From NCBI GenBank assembly GCA_963709505.1, contig CAVPXC010000026.1, positions 86,848 through 150,847 on the forward strand: a DNA stretch of 64,000 nucleotides, read 5' to 3'. Positions within the stretch are counted from its first letter, which is position 1. Each line of letters opens with the position of its first letter. The notes under the pieces are model-generated. The model was not told the origin of the DNA. It did no database searches and saw nothing but the letters and a program-made list of their open reading frames with translations. A program made the translations under genes and the position numbers. Below are positions 24,980-33,025 of the stretch, in pieces. Source of the stretch: CAVPXC01 sp963709505. GTDB taxonomy: Bacteria > Chloroflexota > Anaerolineae > JAAEKA01.

Positions 24980-25960
24980 GCCGCCACTCCTCGCACATCT
25001 ACCCAGCAGGCCACTTTGTGGTTGCGCGATACCATCTCCAACTTGGGGTTCTCTTCGTTGCACTTGTCGATGCGATACGTGCATCGAGCATAGAACGGGC
25101 AGCCCTTGGGCAGGTCGATCAGGTCAGGAGGCAGGCCCTCGATCGACACGAGCCGTTCCAACCCCTCCGAATCCAGGCGAGGCAGCGAACCCAACAGACC
25201 GACAGTGTAGGGATGTCGCGGATCCGCATACAGATCTGCGACATCGGACTCTTCTACGATGAAGCCGGCATACATCACGATCACCCGCTCGGCCAGGCCG
25301 GCGACAACGCCCAGGTCGTGTGTAATCCAAATAATCGCCATGCCGATTTCGGTCTTGAGCTTCTTCACCAGTTCCACGATCTGGGCCTGAATGGTCACGT
25401 CCAGCGCAGTCGTGGGCTCGTCGGCGATGAGAAGCTGGGGATTGCACGAGAGCCCCATAGCGATCATGACACGCTGACGCATACCGCCGGAGAACTGATG
25501 CGGATAGTCATCGAGTTCGAGCGGCAGCTTTGGGAATACCCACCAACTCCAGAAGCTCTGCGCTGCGCTTGCGGGCCTGCTGCTTATCCATGCCTAGATG
25601 CAGTGTCAGCGACTCTGAGATTTGGTGGCCGATGGTCAAGACGGGGTTGAGCGACGTCATGGGGTCCTGAAAAATCATGGCCACACGATTGCCGCGCACC
25701 TGGCGGATCTCGTCGTCGTCGAGCTTGACCAAGTCCCGGCCGTCGAACCACACCTCTCCGCCGACGATCTTGCCCGGCGGCATAGGGATAAGCCGGATCA
25801 GCGACATGACGCCGACGCTCTTGCCACAGCCGCTCTCTCCCACGATGGCAAGCGTTTCGCCTTCGTCAACTGTGTAGCTGATCCCGTTGACAGCATTGAC
25901 CACGCCGTCCTGAGTGAAGAATTGGGTACGCAGATCCTTCACTTCTAACAGAATTCCCAT
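24976..25960 (-). CDS. oppD: Oligopeptide ABC transporter ATPase OppD (one frameshift)
   Basis: It begins MGILLEVKDLRTQFFTQDGVV after a strong AGGAGG. Walker A is AIVGESGCGKSVGVM. The frame changes near 25530, after LLELVGIPKAA and before DDYPHQFSGGMRQRVMIAMGL (signature). Walker B is LLIADEPTTALD and the switch is WITHDLGVV. The oligo_HPY tail has DPRHPYTVGLLGSLPRLD and GCPFYARCTYRIDKC cysteines. It is the first gene of oppDFABC and forms the ATPase heterodimer with OppF. Confidence 0.9.
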
Positions 25961-26110
25961 GCAGGCCTCCTAGATACAAGCATGCGCGTCAACAAAGTGT
26001 GGGTTGGATGTAACCGGGTATACGCAGTATCAAACCAAGAAGCAAAGAGGCGGCTATCCAAAGACAAGAGATGTGCGTTGCGCTCAGATAGCGCCTGGGT
26101 AGCGCGGCGT

Positions 26111-26139
26111 ATACTATCACAGACCAAACTTGTTGTCAA
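26111..26139 (-). promoter_or_regulatory. Promoter of oppDFABC
   Basis: On the minus strand TTGACA (26139-26134) is followed after exactly 17 bp by TAGTAT (26116-26111), giving an expected leader of about 145 nt before oppD. No other good promoter is seen upstream of oppD. Confidence 0.75.
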
Positions 26140-26202
26140 GCACTGGAGATACTGCATTTCTGTGTTACTTAGATACGAAACGGGTACCTTCTCAATAATC
26201 CG

Positions 26203-26279
26203 TTGTAGGGGCACGGCCTTGCGCCTGCCCTCTTTGCGCGCGACCACCGGGGCGACCGCAAGGGCCTGGCCCCTACAAA
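26203..26279. repeat. Palindromic TTGTAGGGGC...GCCCCTACAA element
   Basis: Outer arms TTGTAGGGGC and GCCCCTACAA enclose GGCCTTGCG and CGCAAGGGCC inner arms. It is related to the element at 19541-19608. It lies in the 343-bp gap between the putative anti-sigma gene and oppD, which otherwise holds only the opp promoter. Confidence 0.8.
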
Positions 26280-26303
26280 TTGAGAAGATGCCAAAAAGAT
26301 TCC

Positions 26304-26840
26304 TCAAGGGCGATTCACCACGAGCGCGTAGTGAGAATCCAGGATGCGATCTATGTCCGGATCATCGATCATGCGCAGGTGTTGCGAACGCTCGACCTGC
26401 GGCGCGCGTTTTTGCACAGGGTTTCGCCCCGAAGTGTAGTCGAGGGCATCGTCCACAATCGCAGCCCCACCCTGTCTTTGGACGGACGCAGGTCGCACCA
26501 GAAAGGCGCTTGCACCTGCCGCCACCGGAGTAGGCAGCGAGCCGACCGCCTCCAACGGTCGAGTTTCGCCCCCTCGATTGGAGATCAGGCTCACGCCGAC
26601 CAGGACAACAACTGCCGCCGCTGCCATTCCTTGCACGAACGGCGCCAACAGCCGGCTCAGTCGCTCGGCCGGCGGACGGTGCGATCTGGGCGCAGGGCCG
26701 GCAGTCACCTGACCCTGGATTCGTTCCCAAATCTGTGCCGGCGGCTGAACAGAGCGCGTGCCGCGCTGCAACGTCTGGCGAAGCAGCTCGTCCAATGGAT
26801 CGCCGCCAGACTCATGCGGTTGGTTTTGGCCGGGGATCAT
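26304..26840 (-). CDS. Putative membrane-bound anti-sigma factor
   Basis: 178 residues from the ATG at 26840, which overlaps the sigma-factor stop as ATGA. The N-terminal 60 residues are polar (DPLDELLRQTLQRG, PPAQIWERIQGQV). A single membrane segment (MAAAAVVVLVGVSLI, about 75-90) follows, then an extracytoplasmic region of about 90 residues. I see no CxxC-H zinc anti-sigma motif, so the assignment rests on layout: translational coupling to an ECF sigma gene and single-pass topology. It would bind the sigma factor at the membrane and release it on a signal. Confidence 0.6.
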   Translation of the reverse strand: MIPGQNQPHESGGDPLDELLRQTLQRGTRSVQPPAQIWERIQGQVTAGPAPRSHRPPAERLSRLLAPFVQGMAAAAVVVLVGVSLISNRGGETRPLEAVGSLPTPVAAGASAFLVRPASVQRQGGAAIVDDALDYTSGRNPVQKRAPQVERSQHLRMIDDPDIDRILDSHYALVVNRP

Positions 26841-27508
26841 GCGGGCACTTCTCCCGGTGTTCCATGCTCCGAGGCGAGCTGGGCACGCAATTGGTTTCGC
26901 GCATAATACAGTCGGGACTTGACAGTGCCCACCGGACAATCCAGGATATAGGCGATCTCCTCCAGGCTGAAATCGCACAGATAGAACAGAGTCACGACAA
27001 GCCGATGGCTGAGGCTCAAGCCGGCAATCGCAGTCTGTACCACATTGTTGGTTTCGTGACGTTCCGCATGACGATCGGGGGAGACGCCCACGCCCGCCAC
27101 GAGCGTCTCGAGCACCGAACTCAGCGGGCTGGCGCGCCGCTTGTTACGAGCCATGGTGTTGTATGCCAGGTTGACCGCCACCCGATGCAGCCATGGGGAG
27201 ATCGGCGTCGAACCGTCGATTCGGTCGATGTTGGCGTGCAAGCGCAAAAAGCACTCCTGTAGAATGTCCTCGGCGGCGGCTGAATCGTTGGTAATGGCAA
27301 GCACAGCGCGGTAGACCTGGCCCTTGTACCGGTCGTACAAGGCCTCGAACGCGCGCAGGTCTCCGCTGCGACTCTGCTGTATCAACTCGCCATCTTCAAT
27401 CACGGCGGGATCCTCGAGTTGCACCGCATCAGGCATTTCTGTCACTTCGAACACAGTTGCCTGGCTGGAAAGGTTCAAATTCGCTATGCACTCTCTGACA
27501 GCTCTCAT
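26837..27508 (-). CDS. ECF-type RNA polymerase sigma factor
   Basis: About 223 residues from the ATG at 27508 (a TTG at 27535 and a downstream ATG are alternatives). Sigma region 2 is AFEALYDRYKGQVYRAVLAITNDSAAAEDILQECF in two pieces, with the WLHRVAVNLAYNTMARNKRR core-binding end. Region 4 is LVVTLFYLCDFSLEEIAYILDCPVGTVKSRLYYAR, a helix-turn-helix for -35 recognition. It directs RNA polymerase to a stress or envelope regulon. The coupled downstream gene is the likely anti-sigma. The upstream DNA is a heptamer array rather than an evident self-regulated promoter. Confidence 0.9.
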   Translation of the reverse strand: MRAVRECIANLNLSSQATVFEVTEMPDAVQLEDPAVIEDGELIQQSRSGDLRAFEALYDRYKGQVYRAVLAITNDSAAAEDILQECFLRLHANIDRIDGSTPISPWLHRVAVNLAYNTMARNKRRASPLSSVLETLVAGVGVSPDRHAERHETNNVVQTAIAGLSLSHRLVVTLFYLCDFSLEEIAYILDCPVGTVKSRLYYARNQLRAQLASEHGTPGEVPA

Positions 27509-27551
27509 GATAGCACAAATGAGGGTGCGCGACAAGAGGGCGGCAGGGGCT

Positions 27552-27660
27552 AGGAGTCAAGTGTCAAGTGTTTAGTTCAGGTGCAAATGCTCAGAGTCAA
27601 GTTTCAGGTGTCAGGTGTCAATTGTCAAGTGCCAAGTGTCAAGCTGTCAAGTGTCTGGTG
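27552..27660. repeat. Heptamer array, GTGTCAA/GTGTCAG type
   Basis: Degenerate heptamers (TCAAGTG, TCAGGTG, TCAATTG, CCAAGTG) fill about 110 bp of the 329-bp gap between the sigma gene and the divergent spermidine-synthase-like gene. Unlike most arrays in the window it has no clear inverted arm. Confidence 0.85.
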
Positions 27661-27799
27661 GTGTAGGTCAATAGATAGTCATGGCTGAAGCCGTTGATCG
27701 ACTGTTTGCCTGCAAGATGTCGGCGGAGCAGGGTCAGCGTTGTGCGCACAATTACTCGCTGTCAATAACACCGCTAACACAATACCGGAGGCAGTGGCT

Positions 27800-27828
27800 T
27801 TGACCTCTGAAGGGAGCCGGGATATACT
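27800..27828 (+). promoter_or_regulatory. Promoter giving a near-leaderless mRNA
   Basis: TTGACC (27800-27805), 17-bp spacer, TATACT (27823-27828). The ATG of the next gene begins 10 bp after the -10 box, so transcription should start at or within about 3 nt of the start codon; no Shine-Dalgarno sequence is needed. Confidence 0.7.
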
Positions 27829-27837
27829 GCGGGTTAC

Positions 27838-29418
27838 ATGACGCCTTTGACTTATCACATGCTACGCCATCCACGCTATGTATACGTCCTGGTTTTCGTG
27901 GCGGGTTTTACGTCGCTGGGGCTGGAGTTGAGCGCGGCCCGACTGTTGGACCCCTGGTTCGGCAATTCCATCCTGGTGTGGGCTGCGCTGATCGGGCTGG
28001 TGCTGGCCTGCCTGAGCCTTGGCTATTGGCTGGGCGGCCGTGTCGCCGATCGACGGCCATCGGCAGTGCTGCTGTATGGCATCGCGCTCGCCGCTGCCGT
28101 GTTGATCGCCCTGATTCCCGCGCTTTCATTGCCCATTTTGCGGCGGGCGGCGCTCAGCGCGCTCGACCTGGGGAATGTCAACGTTGGATTGTTGGCCGGC
28201 GCGGGGCTGGCGATCTTCCTGCTGTTCAGCCTCCCCACGGTGCTGCTGGGCATGGTGTCGCCCTTCGCGATCCGCCTGACTGTCACGGATGTCAGCCACA
28301 GCGGGCAGGTGGCCGGCCGGCTCTATGCGCTGAGCACGGTGGGCAGCCTGCTGGGCACCTTCATACCGGTGCTGTTTTTGATCCCGACTATCGGAACGCG
28401 GCTGACTTTCGCCGTGCTGGCCGGGCTATTGGCCGTCACCGCGCTGATCGGCCTGCTGCTGGAACGGGGCGCGAAGGCCGCGCCGGCGCTGCTCGCCCTA
28501 CCCATGGTGGGCCTTTTGGCTTGGATGGGCAGCCTGGGCGCGATCAAGCCGGGGGCCGGCCTGCTGTTTGAGGGGGAATCGCTCTACAATTACTATCAGG
28601 TTCTGCAGCGTGGGCCAGAGACCTGGCTGAAGCTAAACGAAGGGATAGGATTGCACTCGGTGTATCATCCGCAGTCGCCGCTGAGCGAGGGGATTTGGGA
28701 CTATTTCCTCGTGGCGCCGCTGTTCGCGGAAGAGGCGCCGGTCGAAGTGCGTAGCCTGTACCTGGTTGGACTGGCGGGCGGGACGATCGCACAGTTGTAC
28801 ACCGACGTGTACGGCCCGATTCCTATCGACGGAGCGGAGTTGGATCCCGACATTGTCGCTGCGGCAGGCACGTATTTTCACTTGGATGAGTATCCCAACG
28901 TCAACGCGGTCGCAGCGGACGGGCGGAGCTGGCTGTTCGCGCAGCCGGCGGAGCTGCGATACTCGATCATCGCCGTCGACGCTTACCGCCCACCCTACAT
29001 TCCCTTCCATTTAAGCACGGTCGAGTTCTTCGAGTTGGTGCGTGATCATCTCGCGGAGAACGGCGTGGTCGCGATCAACGTGGCGCGCAGCGGCGACGAC
29101 ACCAGCTTGGTCGATGCGCTGGCCGCGACCCTGGCTCAGGTCTTTCCATCGGTTTACGTCGTGGACGAATCGACAGAGGAATTCAGCCTCGGCAACTCGC
29201 TGGTCGTGGCGACCGCGCAGCCGACGACTCTGGCCGATTTCCAACGCAACGCAGCGGCTCTCGATCCAGCCAGATACCCGCTACTGGTCGAAATGGCGCG
29301 CCGCGCCAGTCTCACCGTCCGCCCGGCCGACACCTCCGGCCCCGTGCTGACCGACGACAAAGCACCCATCGAGCAGATTGTGCACGCGATTATGCTGAGA
29401 TATTTTCTGGGCTCCTGA
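27838..29418 (+). CDS. Fused membrane/spermidine-synthase-like protein
   Basis: 526 residues. Residues 15-240 form about seven or eight membrane segments with the spermidine-synthase-associated pattern (FVAGFTSLGLELSAARLL; VGSLLGTFIPVLFLIPTIGT). The C-terminal half is a class-I methyltransferase-like fold of the spermidine synthase family: LYLVGLAGGTIAQLY, IDGAELDPDIVAAAGTYF, VAADGRSWL and IIAVDAYRPPYIP. The canonical polyamine-synthase GGGDG loop is replaced by GLAGGT, so true aminopropyl transfer is doubtful. Such membrane fusions are widespread and uncharacterised. It is monocistronic behind its own promoter. Confidence 0.8.
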   Translation: MTPLTYHMLRHPRYVYVLVFVAGFTSLGLELSAARLLDPWFGNSILVWAALIGLVLACLSLGYWLGGRVADRRPSAVLLYGIALAAAVLIALIPALSLPILRRAALSALDLGNVNVGLLAGAGLAIFLLFSLPTVLLGMVSPFAIRLTVTDVSHSGQVAGRLYALSTVGSLLGTFIPVLFLIPTIGTRLTFAVLAGLLAVTALIGLLLERGAKAAPALLALPMVGLLAWMGSLGAIKPGAGLLFEGESLYNYYQVLQRGPETWLKLNEGIGLHSVYHPQSPLSEGIWDYFLVAPLFAEEAPVEVRSLYLVGLAGGTIAQLYTDVYGPIPIDGAELDPDIVAAAGTYFHLDEYPNVNAVAADGRSWLFAQPAELRYSIIAVDAYRPPYIPFHLSTVEFFELVRDHLAENGVVAINVARSGDDTSLVDALAATLAQVFPSVYVVDESTEEFSLGNSLVVATAQPTTLADFQRNAAALDPARYPLLVEMARRASLTVRPADTSGPVLTDDKAPIEQIVHAIMLRYFLGS

Positions 29419-29426
29419 GGACCGCC

Positions 29427-29456
29427 GTCTCTATTGCGGGTTGACCCAAGCCCGCA
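29427..29456 (+). terminator. Hairpin after the spermidine-synthase-like gene
   Basis: ATTGCGGG and CCCGCAAT can pair around a short internal region 12 bp after the stop. There is no U-run, so it is a weak terminator or an mRNA-end structure. Confidence 0.35.
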
Positions 29457-29674
29457 ATGGTCCCTCCACACCCGCTCCCAAGGCCATGTCCCGCACGGGC
29501 GCATCCTCTGCGATCGACACGCCGCTCATTTCTACCGCTTGGGGCGATAGACAGTGAGGCTATCACAGGCATTGTATGCTATAATCAGAGGAGACGCTTA
29601 GCGAAAGAGAGGCGTAGGCTGATGGCTGTGAAAGGACTTTCCAGCACAGCCGCCTGAAATGGAAGGTGGTAAGA

Positions 29675-29959
29675 ATGACTAGAGTAATTGCAGTGCAAGC
29701 GCAAGACAACTACATACTGTGGGTTCGATTCGACGATGGGGTTGCAGGCAGGGTGGATCTCTCGAATCTTGTCGGCAAAGGAGTGTTTGCGGCCTGGACT
29801 GACCGCAGGGAATTTGAAAAGGTCCATATCGGACCTAGCGGTGAGATTGCCTGGAACGACCAGATTGACCTGTGTCCCGATGCGATGTACCTGAAGATCG
29901 CCGGCAAGAAGCCGGAAGAGCTATTTCCTGCCTTACTGCAGGTGCTTCAACATGCCTGA
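29675..29959 (+). CDS. DUF2442 domain protein
   Basis: 94 residues from the ATG at 29675, behind GGAAGGTGG. The DUF2442 features are visible: ILWVRFDDGVAGRVDLSNL, GKGVFAAW, FEKVHIGPSGEIAWNDQIDLCPDAMYLKI. The reading frame overlaps the next gene by 8 bases. DUF2442/DUF4160 pairs are common in bacterial accessory regions and look like a two-component, toxin-antitoxin-like unit, but no activity is established. The family assignment is firm; the role is not. Confidence 0.85.
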   Translation: MTRVIAVQAQDNYILWVRFDDGVAGRVDLSNLVGKGVFAAWTDRREFEKVHIGPSGEIAWNDQIDLCPDAMYLKIAGKKPEELFPALLQVLQHA

Positions 29960-30210
29960 AATCTCCCGCTTCTTCGGGATTTCGATCAAGATGTTTTATG
30001 ACGATCACGCACCGCCGCATTTCCATGCGGAATATGGTGATGATATGGCCGTTATCGACATACGGACGCTTCTCGTGATGGGGGGCGAGCTGCCCCCACG
30101 CGCTAGGGATGGTCATCGAGTGGGGGGCGCTTTTTCGCAACGAACTTCTCGAAGACTGGAACCTGGCATCCGCCTATCAGCCCTTGCGCAAATTGCCTCC
30201 ACTCAAGTAA
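29952..30210 (+). CDS. DUF4160 domain protein (one frameshift)
   Basis: It starts MPEISRFFGISIKMFYDDHAPPHFHAEYG, the standard DUF4160 N-terminus with its HxPPHFH motif. The frame changes near 30105. After it, IEWGALFRNELLEDWNLA, then QPLRKLPPLK and a TAA at 30208-30210 give the usual C-terminus (about 85 residues). The ATG overlaps the DUF2442 stop by 8 bases, so the two are translated together. One extra base in the run of G/C near 30100 would explain the break. Confidence 0.8.
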
Positions 30211-30303
30211 CCCCACCCCGCCCATCGTTTTAGTAGCTTCAGCAGAGTTTCGCCAGCCCGATACGGATCGTGGCGCGACGTTTTCGTCTGCGGTGTCCAT
30301 CTC

Positions 30304-32786
30304 ATGGACGTCACCTACTTCCTCGACCATCTCAAGCGTCAGCCCTTCTACCAGGGCCAACTCATCCACCTGGAGCAGATCCCGCGGCGCAGCGCCAAGT
30401 ATGGCGCGCTGCGCTCGTCGCTGCATCCCGTTCTCCAGCGCCAACTCTTGCAAACCCAGGGCATCGACCGCCTCTTCACGCATCAGGCCGAGGCGGTCAA
30501 TGCCGCGCTGGCCGGCCGGCACGTGATCGTGGTCACCGGCACGGCCAGCGGCAAGACGCTGTGCTACAATTTGCCGGTGATCGAGGCGATCCTGGAGCGG
30601 CCATCGGCGCGGGCGCTCTTCCTCTATCCCACCAAGGCGCTGGCGCAGGACCAGCTGCGGGCGTTGGAGGAACTCGGTTGCACGGTGGAGGGCCGCGCCG
30701 GCCGTGGAGTGTCACCGCTGCCGCTCACGATCGGTACGTACGACGGCGACACGCCTCAGGCGCGTCGCGGCCGGCTGCGCCAGCACGGGCAGATCATCCT
30801 CACGAACCCCGACATGCTGCACATCGGTATCCTGCCCAACCACGCGCTTTGGGGCAGCTTCTTCCGTAACTTACGCTTTGTGGTGGTCGACGAGGCGCAC
30901 ACCTATCGCGGGATCTTCGGCTCGCAGGTGGCTTGCGTGCTGCGGCGTCTGCGACGCGTCTGCGCCCTGTACGGCAGCGAGCCTCAGTTCATCGCAACCA
31001 GCGCCACGATTGCCAATCCGACCCAACATTTCGCCGCGCTGACCGGGGTCGAAGCAATTGTCGTCGAGGACGACGGCAGCCCCATCGGCCCACGCACGTT
31101 TGCGCTTTGGAACCCGCCCTTCGTCGACAAAGCCAAAACAAGCCGTCGGAGCGCCAACAGCGAAGCTACCAACCTCTTCACCTCTCTGGTCCGCAACGAC
31201 ACTCGTACTATCGCCTTCACCCGCGCACGCAAGGTGGCGGAACTGATCCTGCGCTACGCACGCGAGGAATTGAGCAAGTCGCAAGTCGCAGGTGGCAAGT
31301 GGCAGGTCGCAGGTGGCAGGTCGCAGGTGGCAGGTCGCACGAAGTCCCGGAGCGAAGCGAAGTGGAGGCCGGAGGCCGGAGACGAGGAACTTACATCGGG
31401 CGCTCCGCCTCCGGGTTACGGGTCACGTGTTACGGATTACGCCGCGCGCATCGCCGCCTACCGCGCCGGCTACACGCCGGAGCAGCGCCGGCAGATCGAG
31501 CGCGATCTGTTTAGCGGCAAACTGCTGGGGGTGACCGCAACTAACGCGCTGGAGCTTGGGATCGACGTGGGTGGGCTGGATGCCGCGTTGCTCGTAGGAT
31601 ACCCGGGTACGATCGCCAGCCTTTGGCAGCAGGCAGGGCGCGGCAGGTCGCGGCAGCGAGCCGTCGCTTGCGGTGTTGATCGGGCTGGACAACCCGCTGG
31701 ACCAATATTTCATGCGCCATCCGGCCGAGCTGTTTGGCCGGCCGCACGAGCACGCGCTGATCGACCCCGACAACGTCTACGTGTTGGCTCGGCACCTGCC
31801 GTGCGCGGCGGCCGAGATCCCGCTGACGAACCTCGCGTCGCCGGAGCATTTCGACGACGAGGCGCTGTTCGGGCCTGGTTTCGTGCAAGCCATGGTGCAG
31901 CTTGAGGAATCGGGCCGGCTGGAGTTTCGCGGCGACCGCTGGACCTACACGGCGAGCGACTATCCGGCGGAGCAGGTCAATCTACGCTCGGCCGGCGGCG
32001 GGCGTTTTGCCATATTAAATGAAGCGGACAACTATCGCACGCTGGAGGAGATCGAGGCGAGCACCGCGCCGCAGCGAGTGCACCTGGGCGCAGTCTATCT
32101 GCACCAGGGCGAGAGCTACCTGGTGACTCGCTTCGACGAGACCATGAACCTGGCGGTCGTGCGGCCGGCGGAGGCTCGATTACTACACTGAGCCGCGCGA
32201 ATGGAGCGATGTGCGCATTGTCCGCTCGGCGGCGCACCGGCCTATCCCTGGCGGCTATGCGTATTTTGGCTTCGTGCGGACTACATCCCAGGTGGTGGGG
32301 TATCGCCGGCTGCGGCATTACAGCGACGAGGTCTTGGGAGAGGAAATGCTCGAGCTGCCGCAGACGACCTTCGAGACCGCCGCGCTGTGGTGGGATTTGG
32401 CGCCGGAGATCGTGGCGGCGTGCAACCGCCGTGGGCTGGACTTTCTGGGCGGGATCCACGCTGCCGAGCACGCATGCATCGGTATCCTGCCGCTGTTTGC
32501 GATGTGCGACCGCTGGGATATCGGCGGCTTGAGCACGCCGCGGCACGCCGACACCGACGCGCCGCAGATCTTTATCTACGACGGCTTCCCCGGCGGCGTG
32601 GGCATCGCGGAGCAGGGGTTCAAGGAACTGCCGGCGCTGTGGAAGGCGACCTACGAGGTGATCGCGGCCTGTCCATGCGAGGCCGGCTGTCCGAGCTGTA
32701 TCCAAAGCCCGAAATGCGGCAACAACAACCAGCCGCTAGACAAAGCCGCGGCCAAGCTGATTCTGGAAATGCTGTTGAAGACTTAG
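30304..32786 (+). CDS. Second MrfA/YprA-like DEAD-box helicase (two frameshifts, repeat insertion)
   Basis: About 827 codons. The first part has the Q-like region THQAEAVNAAL, motif I TGTASGKTLCYNLP, motif Ia YPTKALAQDQLR, motif II VVVDEAHTYRG, motif III ATSATIANPTQ, TNALELGIDVGGLD, and motif VI YPGTIASLWQQAGR. One extra G near 31640 breaks motif VI; removing it gives QQAGRAGRGSEPSLAVLIGLD. An extra base near 32176 breaks EADYYTEPREW. The C-terminus has a DUF1998 Cys cluster (CPCEAGCPSCIQSPKC). Nine heptamers at 31275-31338 are inserted in frame. It is paralogous to the helicase at 15577-18263, with a different N-terminus. DNA-repair helicase by family. Confidence 0.85.
31275..31338. repeat. 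In-gene heptamer array AAGTCGC/AGGTGGC
   Basis: Nine consecutive heptamers (63 bp, exactly 21 codons) lie within the second helicase gene and are read as SQVAGGKWQVAGGRSQVAG. They match the intergenic array at 10372-10500 in sequence family. Confidence 0.9.
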
Positions 32787-32831
32787 CGCGATGCCGTCCC
32801 CAGTCCGAACTCAGCGCTGTTGCTAAAAACA

Positions 32832-32974
32832 GATTGGACCTTTCTTCGGAGAAAGGTCCAATCTAGAACGTGAGGTCGTAAGCGCAGATTGGACCTTTCT
32901 CCGAAGAAAGGTCCAATCTAGAATGTGAGGTTGTAAGCGCAGATTCGACCTTTTCCGAAGAAGGTCCAATCTAA
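32832..32974. repeat. Three tandem copies of an approximately 55-bp palindrome unit
   Basis: AGATTGGACCTTTC...GAAAGGTCCAATCT hairpins recur with a conserved spacer (TAGAAYGTGAGGTYGTAAGCGC). The third copy is slightly shorter. It lies between helicase 2 and the M50 protease. The constant spacers argue against CRISPR. Confidence 0.9.
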
Positions 32975-33012
32975 TGCACCGGTCCGGATTATGCAGCGCC
33001 GCACGCTGGCGG

Positions 33013-33018
33013 TATAAT
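33013..33018 (+). promoter_or_regulatory. -10 box implying a leaderless protease mRNA
   Basis: A perfect TATAAT ends 7 bp before the ATG at 33026, so the expected start site falls on or next to the start codon. The -35 region (TTATGC, about 18 bp upstream) is poor. Confidence 0.55.
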
Positions 33019-33025
33019 CTCCCAC

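Noticed and set aside
32832..32974. CRISPR-like array of three repeats
   Set aside because: The units are palindromes with conserved, not variable, intervening sequence, and no cas genes are present.
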